A stretch of 64,000 nucleotides of DNA from Ahrensia sp. (GCA_028817895.1 JAPPOQ010000020.1:1-64000); one strand, 5' to 3'. Counted from the first letter of the stretch, positions 1 to 8,399 are shown. Numbers and translations are program-made. Notes: generated by a model from the sequence alone, not told the origin.

Positions 1-18
1 CTATGCCAGTTTTGCAGT

Positions 19-449
19 GTTGCTGTTGGCCTGCGTTTTCTGAGCGGCTACACTATCGAACTGAAGTGTGTCAGCTGCGGTCCGTTGCTGTTGGCCTGCG
101 TTTTCTGAGCGGCTACACTGCGAATGGTGGAGCAGGCACTGCGGGACGCGTTGCTGTTGGCCTGCGTTTTCTGAGCGGCTACACTGCGAAAGAAATCGTC
201 CATTGTGTACGATTTGTTGCTGTTGGCCTGCGTTTTCTGAGCGGCTACACTAAAGAACGTGTTTTCTGACGGGCTGAAATGGTTGCTGTTGGCCTGCGTT
301 TTCTGAGCGGCTACACTGCAGGGCGCCAGAAACGAAATGTCGAATTGGTTGCTGTTGGCCTGCGTTTTCTGAGCGGCTACACTGATACCGGCTCTGCATA
401 TAGGTCGCCGCCTGTTGCTGTTGGCCTGCGTTTTCTGAGCGGCTACACT
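19..449 (+). CRISPR. Type II-C CRISPR array (7 repeats, left end outside window)
   Basis: Seven identical 36-bp repeats start at 19, 84, 150, 216, 282, 348 and 414. The spacers are 30 bp, except the first complete one (55-83), which is 29 bp; bases 1-18 are the tail of another spacer. The repeat begins GTTGCTGTTGG and ends GGCTACACT, which resembles the Neisseria II-C repeat (GTTG start, GCTACAAT end). The tracrRNA anti-repeat is complementary to the plus-strand repeat, so crRNA is read on the plus strand, converging on the cas operon. No repeat is degenerate at the cas2-proximal end. Long open frames across the array on both strands are repeat artefacts. Confidence 0.98.
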
Positions 450-521
450 GGTTGGAGCCATAAGTCTTTGTTTCGGCGAAGAATTATGCTCCTGCCAGTG
501 AGCCGAAACGCCCCAATTCGG
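450..521. other. Array-cas2 junction with inverted repeat
   Basis: This 72-bp non-coding junction lies between the last repeat and the cas2 stop codon. It contains an 8-bp perfect inverted repeat, GTTTCGGC (470-477) and GCCGAAAC (502-509). No T-run follows it, so it is not a classical terminator. It could mark the array boundary or limit read-through between the convergent array and cas transcripts; that role is inference. Confidence 0.4.
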
Positions 522-920
522 TCAAAAAAGTGCAAGTTGCCCCGGATTTTTTCTGCGGCTCCTGCGCGACTGATCCGAGAAGCGCACGATGTTTTCATAT
601 TGCCGGTCGGTAAATTGGAACAAAAAGACGTGTCCACTTTCTGGCAAATTGGCTTCGATCCGTCTCGCATAAGTGTCGAACTGTTCCTGTCCGTTGCAAA
701 AGCGCATATAGTTGGAAAGCTGACTCATCTCGAAACCCTGGTCCAGCAGAAAGTTGCGGAACTTTGTTGCCGCCTTGCGCTGCTTTTTCGTCTCGACTGG
801 TAGATCGAATGTCACCAACATCCACATCAGGCGGTACGCGCTGAGTTGAGTTGGTGCCGTGGGGCCTTCGATTGAAGGAGCAGCGATGTTGTGTCGCTCC
901 GATGATCTGCCAATTGCCAT
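522..920 (-). CDS. cas2: CRISPR-associated endoribonuclease Cas2
   Basis: Cas2 is the structural subunit of the Cas1-Cas2 spacer integrase. The 132-aa product has the Cas2 ferredoxin-like core starting near residue 28 (YRLMWMLVTFDLPV, with the conserved Asp after the first strand) and the following RKAATKFRNFLLDQGFEM segment. About 27 residues precede the core; similar N-terminal extensions are common in alphaproteobacterial II-C Cas2, and an internal start at Met32 (827) is the alternative. The start codon is 3 bp after the cas1 stop, so the two are probably translationally coupled. It is the last cas gene, with no cas4 or csn2, as expected for subtype II-C. Confidence 0.95.
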   Translation of the reverse strand: MAIGRSSERHNIAAPSIEGPTAPTQLSAYRLMWMLVTFDLPVETKKQRKAATKFRNFLLDQGFEMSQLSNYMRFCNGQEQFDTYARRIEANLPESGHVFLFQFTDRQYENIVRFSDQSRRSRRKNPGQLALF

Positions 921-923
921 GGT

Positions 924-1871
924 CTAACCATTGTTCCTGTCCAGAAGCTGATGGAAGCCTGCCATGGCAAGAGGCGAAAGCGGCAGAGGCAAATTGAGGC
1001 TTTCTGCCGAGGTCGGCACCGACCTATCAACGAGACATTCTGCCACCGCATGGACAACTCGACCAACATGAATGGATAGCGGGCTCCCCCCGGTGGGGGT
1101 GTCGATATCCAGGGCGGATAATCCCGCCAATGCTGCTTTTGCTTCCGAGGTTACATCCTCAATACCTGTCTCAATGAGGGTCAGGACCATGCGATCGACC
1201 AGCGGCCGGTATGGCTCCATGAGATCGTCAGCCAGCGGAAATGCATTGTTCTGATTTGCGTGATGAATGCCAAATGTCGGGTGCAGGCCAGCTGCGCAAA
1301 TGGCACGCGACACGATCGCCCGCAAAACGGTATATCCGTAGTTCAGAAGTGCGTTGGGGCCATTGCCATCGCGATCGCGACGAAACGCAGCGCCCATCAG
1401 CGCCGGCCAATATCGCCGCGCGGCTTGCGCTTCGAGATTGTCGGGGTCCCCGGAGCGGACCCGTCGTGCGATTGCATCGAGACCATCCCCTTGCTCTCCA
1501 GCCGAGCGGAGTACCGCAGCCTGCATGGCAATCTTCGATGAAACAATGCGCCGCCATATTTGCTTTTTCACCGGTTTGGGTGCCATCGCCTGGGCCCGCA
1601 TCCGGACGCTTTGGCGGTGGTGACCCTCCAGCGGCCAAAGACAAGTCACCGGTGCATGGTTCGTCGCGCACAACACGACCGGAACATCGCGTTTCGACAG
1701 TTGCACAAAAAGGTTGTTAGACCACGTTAGTCCATGAGCATGGGCAATGACTGCACCAATGTCATCCAGAGCGATGCGACCACGTTCTTCGCGGCCTTCG
1801 CTCACAGTCAAAAACCCTCTTGCAACTGCCAGATGCAGGCCATCAGTAGAAATATCGACTATCCGCTCCAT
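924..1871 (-). CDS. cas1: CRISPR-associated endonuclease Cas1
   Basis: Cas1 is the integrase that inserts new spacers together with Cas2. The 315-aa length is normal for type II Cas1. The C-terminal helical domain carries the family signatures NALLNYGYTVLRA (catalytic Glu region is just upstream), GIHHANQNNAFPLADDLMEPYRP (His and Asp metal ligands) in the usual order, so the active site looks intact. The gene sits 53 bp downstream of the cas9 stop and 3 bp upstream of cas2, giving a cas9-cas1-cas2 operon on the minus strand. Nothing suggests decay, so the locus should still be able to acquire spacers. Confidence 0.97.
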   Translation of the reverse strand: MERIVDISTDGLHLAVARGFLTVSEGREERGRIALDDIGAVIAHAHGLTWSNNLFVQLSKRDVPVVLCATNHAPVTCLWPLEGHHRQSVRMRAQAMAPKPVKKQIWRRIVSSKIAMQAAVLRSAGEQGDGLDAIARRVRSGDPDNLEAQAARRYWPALMGAAFRRDRDGNGPNALLNYGYTVLRAIVSRAICAAGLHPTFGIHHANQNNAFPLADDLMEPYRPLVDRMVLTLIETGIEDVTSEAKAALAGLSALDIDTPTGGSPLSIHVGRVVHAVAECLVDRSVPTSAESLNLPLPLSPLAMAGFHQLLDRNNG

Positions 1872-1924
1872 AGGGACAGTCTGCCGCAGAAAGTTTGTGT
1901 TTTTGGATCTATTTTTACTTATGC

Positions 1925-4900
1925 TTAATCACGGGGTCCGGGATCAGATACTGTTCCCAATTCATCTATGCGAATCTGACGGGCCTTCATTTTCCTCAAG
2001 CCACCGGCGGTTGGCGATATATATTTAAACGGGTCAAAGTCATCTGGAAATTTTGGGTGATTGTGATCAAGTTCGTTCGGCATCTCGTCGCGCTGTTTAA
2101 GGTTGCCGGCTTCCTGATGTGAAGCGAGTGTTATCTGGCCATTGGCGCCGAACTTCACGACGCGGGCAATAATGCGTTCTCCGTCCTTGTTCTCATAAGC
2201 AAGCATATCGTTTTGCTGGAGAGACAACACTTTCTTGGCCGTTGGATTGTTTGCTCGAACCGCCGATTGCCATCCGGGTTGGTGTACATCGAATGTCGAA
2301 ACGACCTCGGCAACCCACTTTCCATCCTTCAACTGCCAAACGTCATAGCGATAGTTGGAATCGCCCTTGTAACCCTTGAACACCTTCCCACTCTGATCGC
2401 GGATCGGGATTGTCTTGAGCGTTTCGAGAATTCTGACCCGTCTGATGCCTTGATACGGACCACCGGTGCTGGAGAAATCGATCAGGGCCTGAGTAAATTC
2501 CTTGCCGCTTGCATTGCGGGTCGCCTCCCAAAGCGCATCGCGGAGCTGCGGGTCGCGGATGTTCTGGATGTCTTTCGCCGAGAGGCTTTCCAGCGGTTTG
2601 CGACGCACAACCCGCGCTTGCCCCTTTTCATCCACTTCGTCCGTGGGGCCGTACGCGGTGTCGTTGTGCAACTGACCTGCAGTTTGATCGCTCCCTTTTT
2701 TCAAACCCGTTTTCGAAACCGTGCCGTGGTCAGGTTTGTGTGAGACGATCGTTGCGCGAACTTTCTCGCGCAATTCATTGCGAAAGCCATCCCATGGGTG
2801 CCTGAGGTCAGCGACCACGCGCTCCGCGCCCTCGCTTTCCAACTTAGCCGAGGCCGTCGCCATACGCTGCACGAGAGAACGCGATGTGCAGGCAATGACG
2901 GCCGCATCAATGGCGTGGTGACGATGGTCCTTGCGGTTCTTCTCCTTCACCGCCCAAGCGAAGTTATGATCCGGCAACAGGTCGTTCAATCCCCAGTTGC
3001 GGCGCAGCATTTCGGTCATCCGGCCAGGCAGCGCGCGAACCCGGCTGTGGTGGCGATATACGCCCTCGGCATCCGGTTCTTCGTAAGGGTAGAGCGAAGC
3101 GAGATAGGTTAGCCCCATCCGCGCGATGTATTGCATGTCCGTCAGCTGACGTGCTTCGAAGCCTTTCTCATCATCGAATATTTCCATCGCATTGGCCGCG
3201 AAGCGCCAGCGCTTGCTCCTTGGTAACGCCGAGGCGCGGGCAAGAATTTCGTCATAATGACTTGCCCAGGCGGCTACTTCCGCCGGAGCACGATTGCGCT
3301 TCTCCCGGTTGGCTTCAGCCAGGCACAAAAGACGGTTGGCCTGACTGTCGTCCAGGGTGCGCGAATAGGGCAGGATGTGATCGATATCGACGGCTTCTGT
3401 GAACAGTATCGACAGGGTGATTGGTTTGCCGAGATAGATGCAGACGCGCGCCTCGGGCTTCTCATGCAGTTCTTCCCAAAGCTTGAGCCGCAAGCGATTG
3501 TAGCCCGTATCGGGTTGGCCGAGTTCACGCAGTTTCTCGGACCGTCGCTCGGCATCGCGGGTGTTCTTACCGATGGTGCGGTTGATTTCGTCCTTCTGCT
3601 TGTCCGAAAGCTTGAGATCACGGCCCAGTTCGATGGAGATCTTGTCCGGCTTTCCGTGTCGCTTGATGACAGTATTCACGACGCGCCGCAGCTGATTGAG
3701 CGCGATATGCACCGTCGGATTGGTGATTCGGCCCATATAGTGGTCGTAGTGGGGATTTGAGGGGTCAATATCCTCCTCCGGCTTTCCGGTTCCCGGCGGA
3801 ATGTGGCGCTCCAGAACCTCCTGATATTTCGGCAACACATCATAACCCGGAAAATTATGATCACCCTGGCTGTTGGTGCGGCCATAGACATTGATGGCCG
3901 CCTGGGCTTCGGTGATCACCTTACCGTTTTCGTCGCGGCTGTTTGTCAATTCGTCGATCAACGACGTGAGTGCCGTCTCTCCAAGACGACCGTAGCCTTC
4001 GGGCAGAGCGATTTTCGATGCGGCGGCACGGCCATCGCCGTCGAGGCCTGTATTCTCACTAAGCCAATCGTCGAGAATATCAGGATCCTCGGTCTCACGC
4101 AGCTTCGAGACGATCTCCCATTGCCGCTCCATGTCGAAGGTGGTCCAGCCGTTTCCGAAAGCGTCCTTATGCGCCAGGGCGGCATGCACCTCGTCGCCCG
4201 TGAGCTTCGTGCGGTTATCGCTTTCCTTGTTGAAACGAAAATTGCGCGAGAGCTTCAGCGTCTTGCGAAGCGCGGCGAAATTGGCGGATTTCACCCCACG
4301 TAATTGCAGGACCAGGGCATCACGTTGATCCGGCGTCAGCTTGTGCGGAATTTCGTCCTCGCCGATGAGTGCGAGTTCGTTGACCTCCTTCAACAACCTA
4401 AATGTCTGAAACAACGGGTGTGCCTTTGGCAGCCGCATTTCATCCGGGTTGTAGGAGCAGCGTCCCGGAACGACGGGTTTCAAGGGACGTTGATAAAAGA
4501 TGATGATGCGCAGATGCTGAACGGCGTCTTTCGTCAGAAGTTCAGGATGATGCGTCGCCTGCACAGCGCAGATTTTGTCAAACTCATCTTCCAGATGTCC
4601 GCGAGACGGATAGAAGTCATAGCCGTCGCCCCGTGCGCCTTCGCCGGTTTCGGGGCGCAGCCGGGTGCGCACGGATTTTCGGTTCAACCGTCGTTTATGT
4701 AGGAACTCGCCGTAAGTCCGCGCGCCAGCCTCCATCATTGCCACGTCGAGCCGAGCAACACCGGTGACGATCTTTCCCGCCTCGTTGTCACCACCGTCGG
4801 TCTTGCGATTGGACTTGAAACCGCGGCGTTGGTCGAGTTGAAAGAGAATGCGCCCGATTTGCTGCGGCGAGAGCTTTTCATCGAGTGCTCTGGTGCGCAA

Positions 4901-5266
4901 GGCGTAGACATCCATGGAAACATCGCCGCCCTTGCGGTCTCCAGTTTCCTTTAGCAATTTCTTTCGCGCATCTTCATCGGGCGGCATCAGTTCATACTGA
5001 GTCAGTGCTTTGAGGAGGGCCTTTCGGCGGCGCAAATAGCGGTCTCGCCGCCGCCGTGCCGCCCGCGCATTGCGCCGCGCTACGGCAAGCGATTCGCCGG
5101 ATTTTGCATCGCGGCCAGCGCTTTCTGAGGACGAGAAGATGCGTGAGCCGATCGCGATGATGCGCCCCTGACGGGCTTCGGAACAGGGTTCCCCGGCGGA
5201 CTCGATGAGGCACCAGCCGAGCGAATTGGTGCCCAAGTCGATGCCCAGCGTTGTCAACTTGCTCAT
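1925..5266 (-). CDS. cas9: CRISPR-associated endonuclease Cas9, subtype II-C
   Basis: Cas9 is the RNA-guided DNA endonuclease that uses crRNA and tracrRNA. The 1113-aa size fits the compact II-C class. Visible parts in order: RuvC-I with GIDLGTNS (Asp10); an Arg-rich bridge helix near 63-85 (ARRNARAARRRRDRYLRRR); REC lobe; RuvC-II ISIELGRD (Glu546); HNH VDIDHILPYS (His630); RuvC-III HHAIDAAV (His784, Asp787); and a C-terminal PAM-interacting region. All catalytic residues are present. The start chosen is ATG 5266 because it gives the standard RuvC-I spacing and has a GAAAGTGG Shine-Dalgarno-like stretch; an in-frame TTG at 5281 would add five residues. PAM preference cannot be read from sequence. 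Confidence 0.98.
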   Translation of the reverse strand: MSKLTTLGIDLGTNSLGWCLIESAGEPCSEARQGRIIAIGSRIFSSSESAGRDAKSGESLAVARRNARAARRRRDRYLRRRKALLKALTQYELMPPDEDARKKLLKETGDRKGGDVSMDVYALRTRALDEKLSPQQIGRILFQLDQRRGFKSNRKTDGGDNEAGKIVTGVARLDVAMMEAGARTYGEFLHKRRLNRKSVRTRLRPETGEGARGDGYDFYPSRGHLEDEFDKICAVQATHHPELLTKDAVQHLRIIIFYQRPLKPVVPGRCSYNPDEMRLPKAHPLFQTFRLLKEVNELALIGEDEIPHKLTPDQRDALVLQLRGVKSANFAALRKTLKLSRNFRFNKESDNRTKLTGDEVHAALAHKDAFGNGWTTFDMERQWEIVSKLRETEDPDILDDWLSENTGLDGDGRAAASKIALPEGYGRLGETALTSLIDELTNSRDENGKVITEAQAAINVYGRTNSQGDHNFPGYDVLPKYQEVLERHIPPGTGKPEEDIDPSNPHYDHYMGRITNPTVHIALNQLRRVVNTVIKRHGKPDKISIELGRDLKLSDKQKDEINRTIGKNTRDAERRSEKLRELGQPDTGYNRLRLKLWEELHEKPEARVCIYLGKPITLSILFTEAVDIDHILPYSRTLDDSQANRLLCLAEANREKRNRAPAEVAAWASHYDEILARASALPRSKRWRFAANAMEIFDDEKGFEARQLTDMQYIARMGLTYLASLYPYEEPDAEGVYRHHSRVRALPGRMTEMLRRNWGLNDLLPDHNFAWAVKEKNRKDHRHHAIDAAVIACTSRSLVQRMATASAKLESEGAERVVADLRHPWDGFRNELREKVRATIVSHKPDHGTVSKTGLKKGSDQTAGQLHNDTAYGPTDEVDEKGQARVVRRKPLESLSAKDIQNIRDPQLRDALWEATRNASGKEFTQALIDFSSTGGPYQGIRRVRILETLKTIPIRDQSGKVFKGYKGDSNYRYDVWQLKDGKWVAEVVSTFDVHQPGWQSAVRANNPTAKKVLSLQQNDMLAYENKDGERIIARVVKFGANGQITLASHQEAGNLKQRDEMPNELDHNHPKFPDDFDPFKYISPTAGGLRKMKARQIRIDELGTVSDPGPRD

Positions 5267-5509
5267 AGCATCCACTTTCAACTCTCACAACGGCGACTAA
5301 GTATCGAAAAATTGCCTTCTATGGGTCAAATCTCTCGCATTACGGAGAATATAATAGTCCAACACACGCTCAAAATTGACGAATCAATAATAGAATGTTC
5401 AATAAAGAACGTGCAATTTGTGGATTTGCACACCAGCTTATATAAATCCAGCATGAATCAATAATACCATCAAACCATAGTCGCAATCGATATTTTTAGG
5501 GATTTCTTG
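5267..5509 (-). promoter_or_regulatory. AT-rich region upstream of cas9
   Basis: No gene is visible in this AT-rich stretch between cas9 and the tracrRNA locus, which is much lower in GC than its neighbours. It must hold the cas9 promoter: on the minus strand a TATTAT/ATATTC stretch around 5346-5356 is a possible -10 region, but no convincing -35 at ideal spacing is seen. A 12-bp direct repeat GAATCAATAATA occurs at 5381-5392 and 5455-5466. Confidence 0.45.
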
Positions 5510-5530
5510 ATTGAACTTGGCCTGCATTTT
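5510..5530 (+). repeat. Degenerate CRISPR repeat copy upstream of tracrRNA
   Basis: Bases 5510-5530 match the first 21 nt of the CRISPR repeat at 16 positions, including 13 of 14 in the block TTGGCCTGCATTTT (the repeat has G in place of A). The copy has the same orientation as the array repeats and is therefore complementary to the anti-repeat 60 bp downstream. A transcript starting upstream of it could fold the copy onto the tracrRNA anti-repeat. Whether such a transcript exists cannot be told from the sequence. Confidence 0.7.
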
Positions 5531-5545
5531 AATCAAGGAATTCCC

Positions 5546-5574
5546 TTGACTTGCAGCGTTATCCGTTGGATCTT
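5546..5574 (+). promoter_or_regulatory. Putative tracrRNA promoter
   Basis: A good -35 box TTGACT (5546-5551) is followed at 17 bp by a weak -10, GATCTT (5569-5574). Initiation about 6-7 bp further on would place the transcript start exactly at the anti-repeat (5581). The -35 and spacing support the call; the -10 is poor. Confidence 0.5.
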
Positions 5575-5692
5575 CGGTTTCTCAGAAAACGCAGGCCAGC
5601 CGTTAACAAGCTGTCCACAGCACCAGATAAGGATCAGGCTCCGGCCTGATCTCCCAAACAAAAAGGTCCGGCACGTGTGCTGGACCTTTTTT
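5575..5692 (+). ncRNA. tracrRNA
   Basis: Trans-activating CRISPR RNA that pairs with the crRNA repeat and is bound by Cas9. Bases 5581-5598 are an 18-nt perfect reverse complement of repeat positions 9-26. After a linker comes an 8-bp hairpin, GATCAGGC (5632-5639) with GCCTGATC (5644-5651) and a TCCG loop, then a long terminator hairpin ending in T6. This order (anti-repeat, nexus-like stem, terminator) is the standard tracrRNA architecture. The transcript is plus strand, divergent from cas9. The exact 5' end is inferred from the putative promoter. Confidence 0.92.
5661..5692 (+). terminator. Rho-independent terminator of tracrRNA
   Basis: The near-perfect stem AAAAGGTCCGGCAC / GTGCTGGACCTTTT continues into a run of six T. 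It forms the 3' end of the tracrRNA. Confidence 0.93.
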
Positions 5693-5731
5693 GTTCGCCG
5701 TTCAGCAAATAGTAGCTGTATTGTTGTTTCA

Positions 5732-6061
5732 TCACCAACGATTTGATGACAGGTTAGCCAAATTCAACGGGCAATCCCTGTCCTGATCCAGAGCACCAAC
5801 ACCTAGAACGTTACGATCCAGATTGATGCTGGGCAGTCCCATAGCTTCAACCAGATCGTCGCGAATCTTGCCGCAGGTCGAAAATACCCGGTGAAGCAAA
5901 GCTTCCTCATCGGGAGACAGATCAAGCCTGCCTCGCTCCAGCGCCTTAATTTGCGATGCGATGTACGCGCCAATACTCGTATCGCGCATCGCCTCACGCT
6001 CCAGCTGTTCGCGCTGCTCCGTTGTCATGCGCAGAGAGAAAGGGAGGGGCGTTTCTTGCAA
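5732..6061 (-). CDS. MobC-like ribbon-helix-helix protein, possibly decayed
   Basis: This 109-aa product starts with PLPFSLRMTTEQREQLEREA and GAYIASQI, the pattern of small ribbon-helix-helix DNA-binding proteins of the MobC/relaxosome type, which occur with plasmid or integrative-element relaxases. The C-terminal third (after about residue 75) does not look like the usual NLNQLA-type MobC ending, so the gene may be frameshifted or truncated. The TTG start at 6061 keeps the conserved PFSLR strand; ATG 6028 would remove it. No relaxase is nearby. It borders the CRISPR locus and may be a trace of the mobile element that brought it; this is inference. Confidence 0.45.
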   Translation of the reverse strand: MQETPLPFSLRMTTEQREQLEREAMRDTSIGAYIASQIKALERGRLDLSPDEEALLHRVFSTCGKIRDDLVEAMGLPSINLDRNVLGVGALDQDRDCPLNLANLSSNRW

Positions 6062-6218
6062 GGCTTGCCCTGATCAGCTGCCGCAACGCCAGCAAAAAAA
6101 CGCGCCAGTCAGATCACTTGAGACAACTGTCTTGCTCGCCCCATCATGGCTGAGGCTTCGAAAGATCGCATGCATCGCACTTGCCCGTTTTGAAGCGCTA
6201 CCCGCAAACTGGCCTTTG

Positions 6219-8375
6219 TCAGATATCCAGTTCGCGAACGAGTACTGCGCTGATACGTCTGAACGCTTCGCTGGCAAGGCTGACCCGTTTGGCCTCAACA
6301 AGCACGGTGCCACGATGCACCCGGTCGATTTGCACAGGGCTCGTCGTTTCAAAACGTGACAGATAGTAGGCGCCGTCGATGATGAGCGCGCCAGCGGGGT
6401 CACGTCGCACGGGTATGGCAGCCTGGTGTGTGGATGCGAGATAGGGGTGATCGATCGTGTCGCTGCGATTGATCTGCACATCAACCAGCCGGACTGGATG
6501 CTGCTCCATCATGATGTCTTCGGGCACAAATGTGCCGGTGCTGCCGGGGGTAACCCGGTCAAGGTCGCTGGCCGACACATATCCGTTGAGCTGGCTGGCT
6601 CGGTTGATCAGATCATTCGGCTCTTCCGTCGCGCCACCAAAAACGAACGCAACCGGTTGGCGGGCAGCAACCCATTGCCCCTCGACCATTCCTCGGGCGA
6701 GATCGACAAGCCGACCATCTACCGATGCTCGGATGGAGAGCCGCTCAATCTCCTCTTGCTTTCCGCGTCGCTGCGTTTGCAACAAGGCCAGCTGCTCGTT
6801 GGCCACGCGTGCCAGATGACGAGAATTGGGGTCCAGCAGTTTGAAACGCAGATCCGCCTGCGCTTCCGCAATCTGTGCGTTGATCAGATCCAGTTCGCGT
6901 GTCAGTTCATGCGATGACAGTTCGAAAAGGATATCGCCTTCATTGACCCAATCGCCGCGCTTCACATGGACATGGGTGACTTGCGCCGGGCGCGGCAGAT
7001 AGATGCGTTGATATTTGGCCGGTTGCAAAATTGCCGGCACCGAGACGCGCGTCTGGATTGGTATGAACAGAGCCGTCATCGCCAATGCACCGGTTGCGAA
7101 GGTGAGGGCGGTTCGGGTCCGGCTCGCATGGTTTTTAATGAGGGCGCGCCATCTGCTTACCTCCTGCCAAACCGGTCGGGCGATCAACCAGACGATTTCG
7201 ATAATGAACAGGATGATACCCAAGACCTTGAAGGTGAAGCTGTAGACCAGAATGGCGATGCCCAAATACAGCACGAGCCGATAAAGCCATGTGGTCCATG
7301 CATAGGCGATCAGGAAGTTGCGGCGACCGCGTGAAAGCGTCTCCGGGCATTCTGCCTTCGGCCGGAACAGGATTTCGCGCAGCTTCCAACGCCCAAGTTC
7401 AAAAGACCGTGGCTGGAGATTTTCAAAGTCCAGCAGGTCCGACAGCACATAGTAGCCGTCGAACTTCATGAAAGGATTGAGGTTGATGGCAAGCGAAAGG
7501 GTCCATGTCGTTGTAGCCAGGATGAACATGACCGACCGCAAATAGCCGTCAGGCAGGAAAATCCAGACCAGAGTCGCCAGAACTGCTATGTAGAGTTCGA
7601 CGGCAATCCCGCCGAGATCAATGGCTAGACGCTTTCTGCGATCCTGCAACTGCCAGGATTCGGACGTGTCGGTGTAGAGCACTGGAAACAGCAGCAAGAA
7701 CGCAACGCCCATGGAGGGGATGCGGCAGCCATATCTCACCGTCATATAGGCGTGGCCGAGTTCGTGGACGATTTTCACGCCCACAAGAGCAGCGATATAG
7801 ATTGCGAGGAAGTCGAGCGTGAAATGCTCGACAAACGTCGTGGCGATCTGTTCCCAGCGTTGCGATGCCAGATAAAGTGCCAGAATGCCGAGCAGCGCCA
7901 TGATGCTCATCATGGTGCGACCCAAGAACGGGCGCACCAGCGGCAGTGTGAATTCTAGAAATCTGTTGGGGTAGACCAAGGGCAGGCGAAAAAACAGATA
8001 GGAGTGAATCGTCTGCGACAGAACTGACTTTCTGGAGTGCTTTTTCTTGGCGGCCAGCCTGTGCCAGCCATCGCCCTCATTGGCTTCAGCCAAGTTCTGA
8101 TGGCGCAGAAAGCGATCAAATTCAGTCACTTCTGTTATGTCGATCTCAACACCATGCTCGGCGTGAAACGCTTCAACAAGGCTCTCCGCATCGTCGTGGA
8201 CCGGCCAGAGCTGCAGCAGCTCGTAGGCGTTGTCATTCAGCTTGTGATAGCTGTTTTTGATCGGGTCAAACAGCAACCAGCCCTCGCCGCCAGCCTTAAC
8301 TCTTGAACCGGCAAGGGTCTTGATGTCGCTGCGAATCTTGCAGATGGCGGTGCGTGGCTTTTCTATATCGTTCAT
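6219..8375 (-). CDS. PqqD-like / M50 site-2 protease / HlyD fusion protein
   Basis: A polytopic membrane protein of 718 aa. Residues about 20-95 resemble a PqqD-type peptide-binding domain (WLLFDPIKNSYHKLNDNAYE). Then come several membrane segments holding an intact S2P-type zinc protease core: HELGH at about 204-208 and LNPFMKFDGYY with the third-ligand Asp near 306. The C-terminal half is a HlyD-like adaptor with a hairpin and lipoyl-type half-motifs. ATG 8375 is chosen over the upstream GTG (8384) because GGAG sits 8 bp before it. It is the last gene of a TolC/HlyD cassette. The likely role is a protease-linked export or adaptor module; the substrate is unknown. Confidence 0.8.
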   Translation of the reverse strand: MNDIEKPRTAICKIRSDIKTLAGSRVKAGGEGWLLFDPIKNSYHKLNDNAYELLQLWPVHDDAESLVEAFHAEHGVEIDITEVTEFDRFLRHQNLAEANEGDGWHRLAAKKKHSRKSVLSQTIHSYLFFRLPLVYPNRFLEFTLPLVRPFLGRTMMSIMALLGILALYLASQRWEQIATTFVEHFTLDFLAIYIAALVGVKIVHELGHAYMTVRYGCRIPSMGVAFLLLFPVLYTDTSESWQLQDRRKRLAIDLGGIAVELYIAVLATLVWIFLPDGYLRSVMFILATTTWTLSLAINLNPFMKFDGYYVLSDLLDFENLQPRSFELGRWKLREILFRPKAECPETLSRGRRNFLIAYAWTTWLYRLVLYLGIAILVYSFTFKVLGIILFIIEIVWLIARPVWQEVSRWRALIKNHASRTRTALTFATGALAMTALFIPIQTRVSVPAILQPAKYQRIYLPRPAQVTHVHVKRGDWVNEGDILFELSSHELTRELDLINAQIAEAQADLRFKLLDPNSRHLARVANEQLALLQTQRRGKQEEIERLSIRASVDGRLVDLARGMVEGQWVAARQPVAFVFGGATEEPNDLINRASQLNGYVSASDLDRVTPGSTGTFVPEDIMMEQHPVRLVDVQINRSDTIDHPYLASTHQAAIPVRRDPAGALIIDGAYYLSRFETTSPVQIDRVHRGTVLVEAKRVSLASEAFRRISAVLVRELDI

Positions 8376-8399
8376 ATGGGGCACTCCGCATTGACCGGG

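Noticed and set aside
48-461. 137-codon open frame on the minus strand and similar plus-strand frames across the CRISPR array
   Set aside because: The translations are periodic copies of the CRISPR repeat (for example SVAAQKTQANSN); they are array artefacts.
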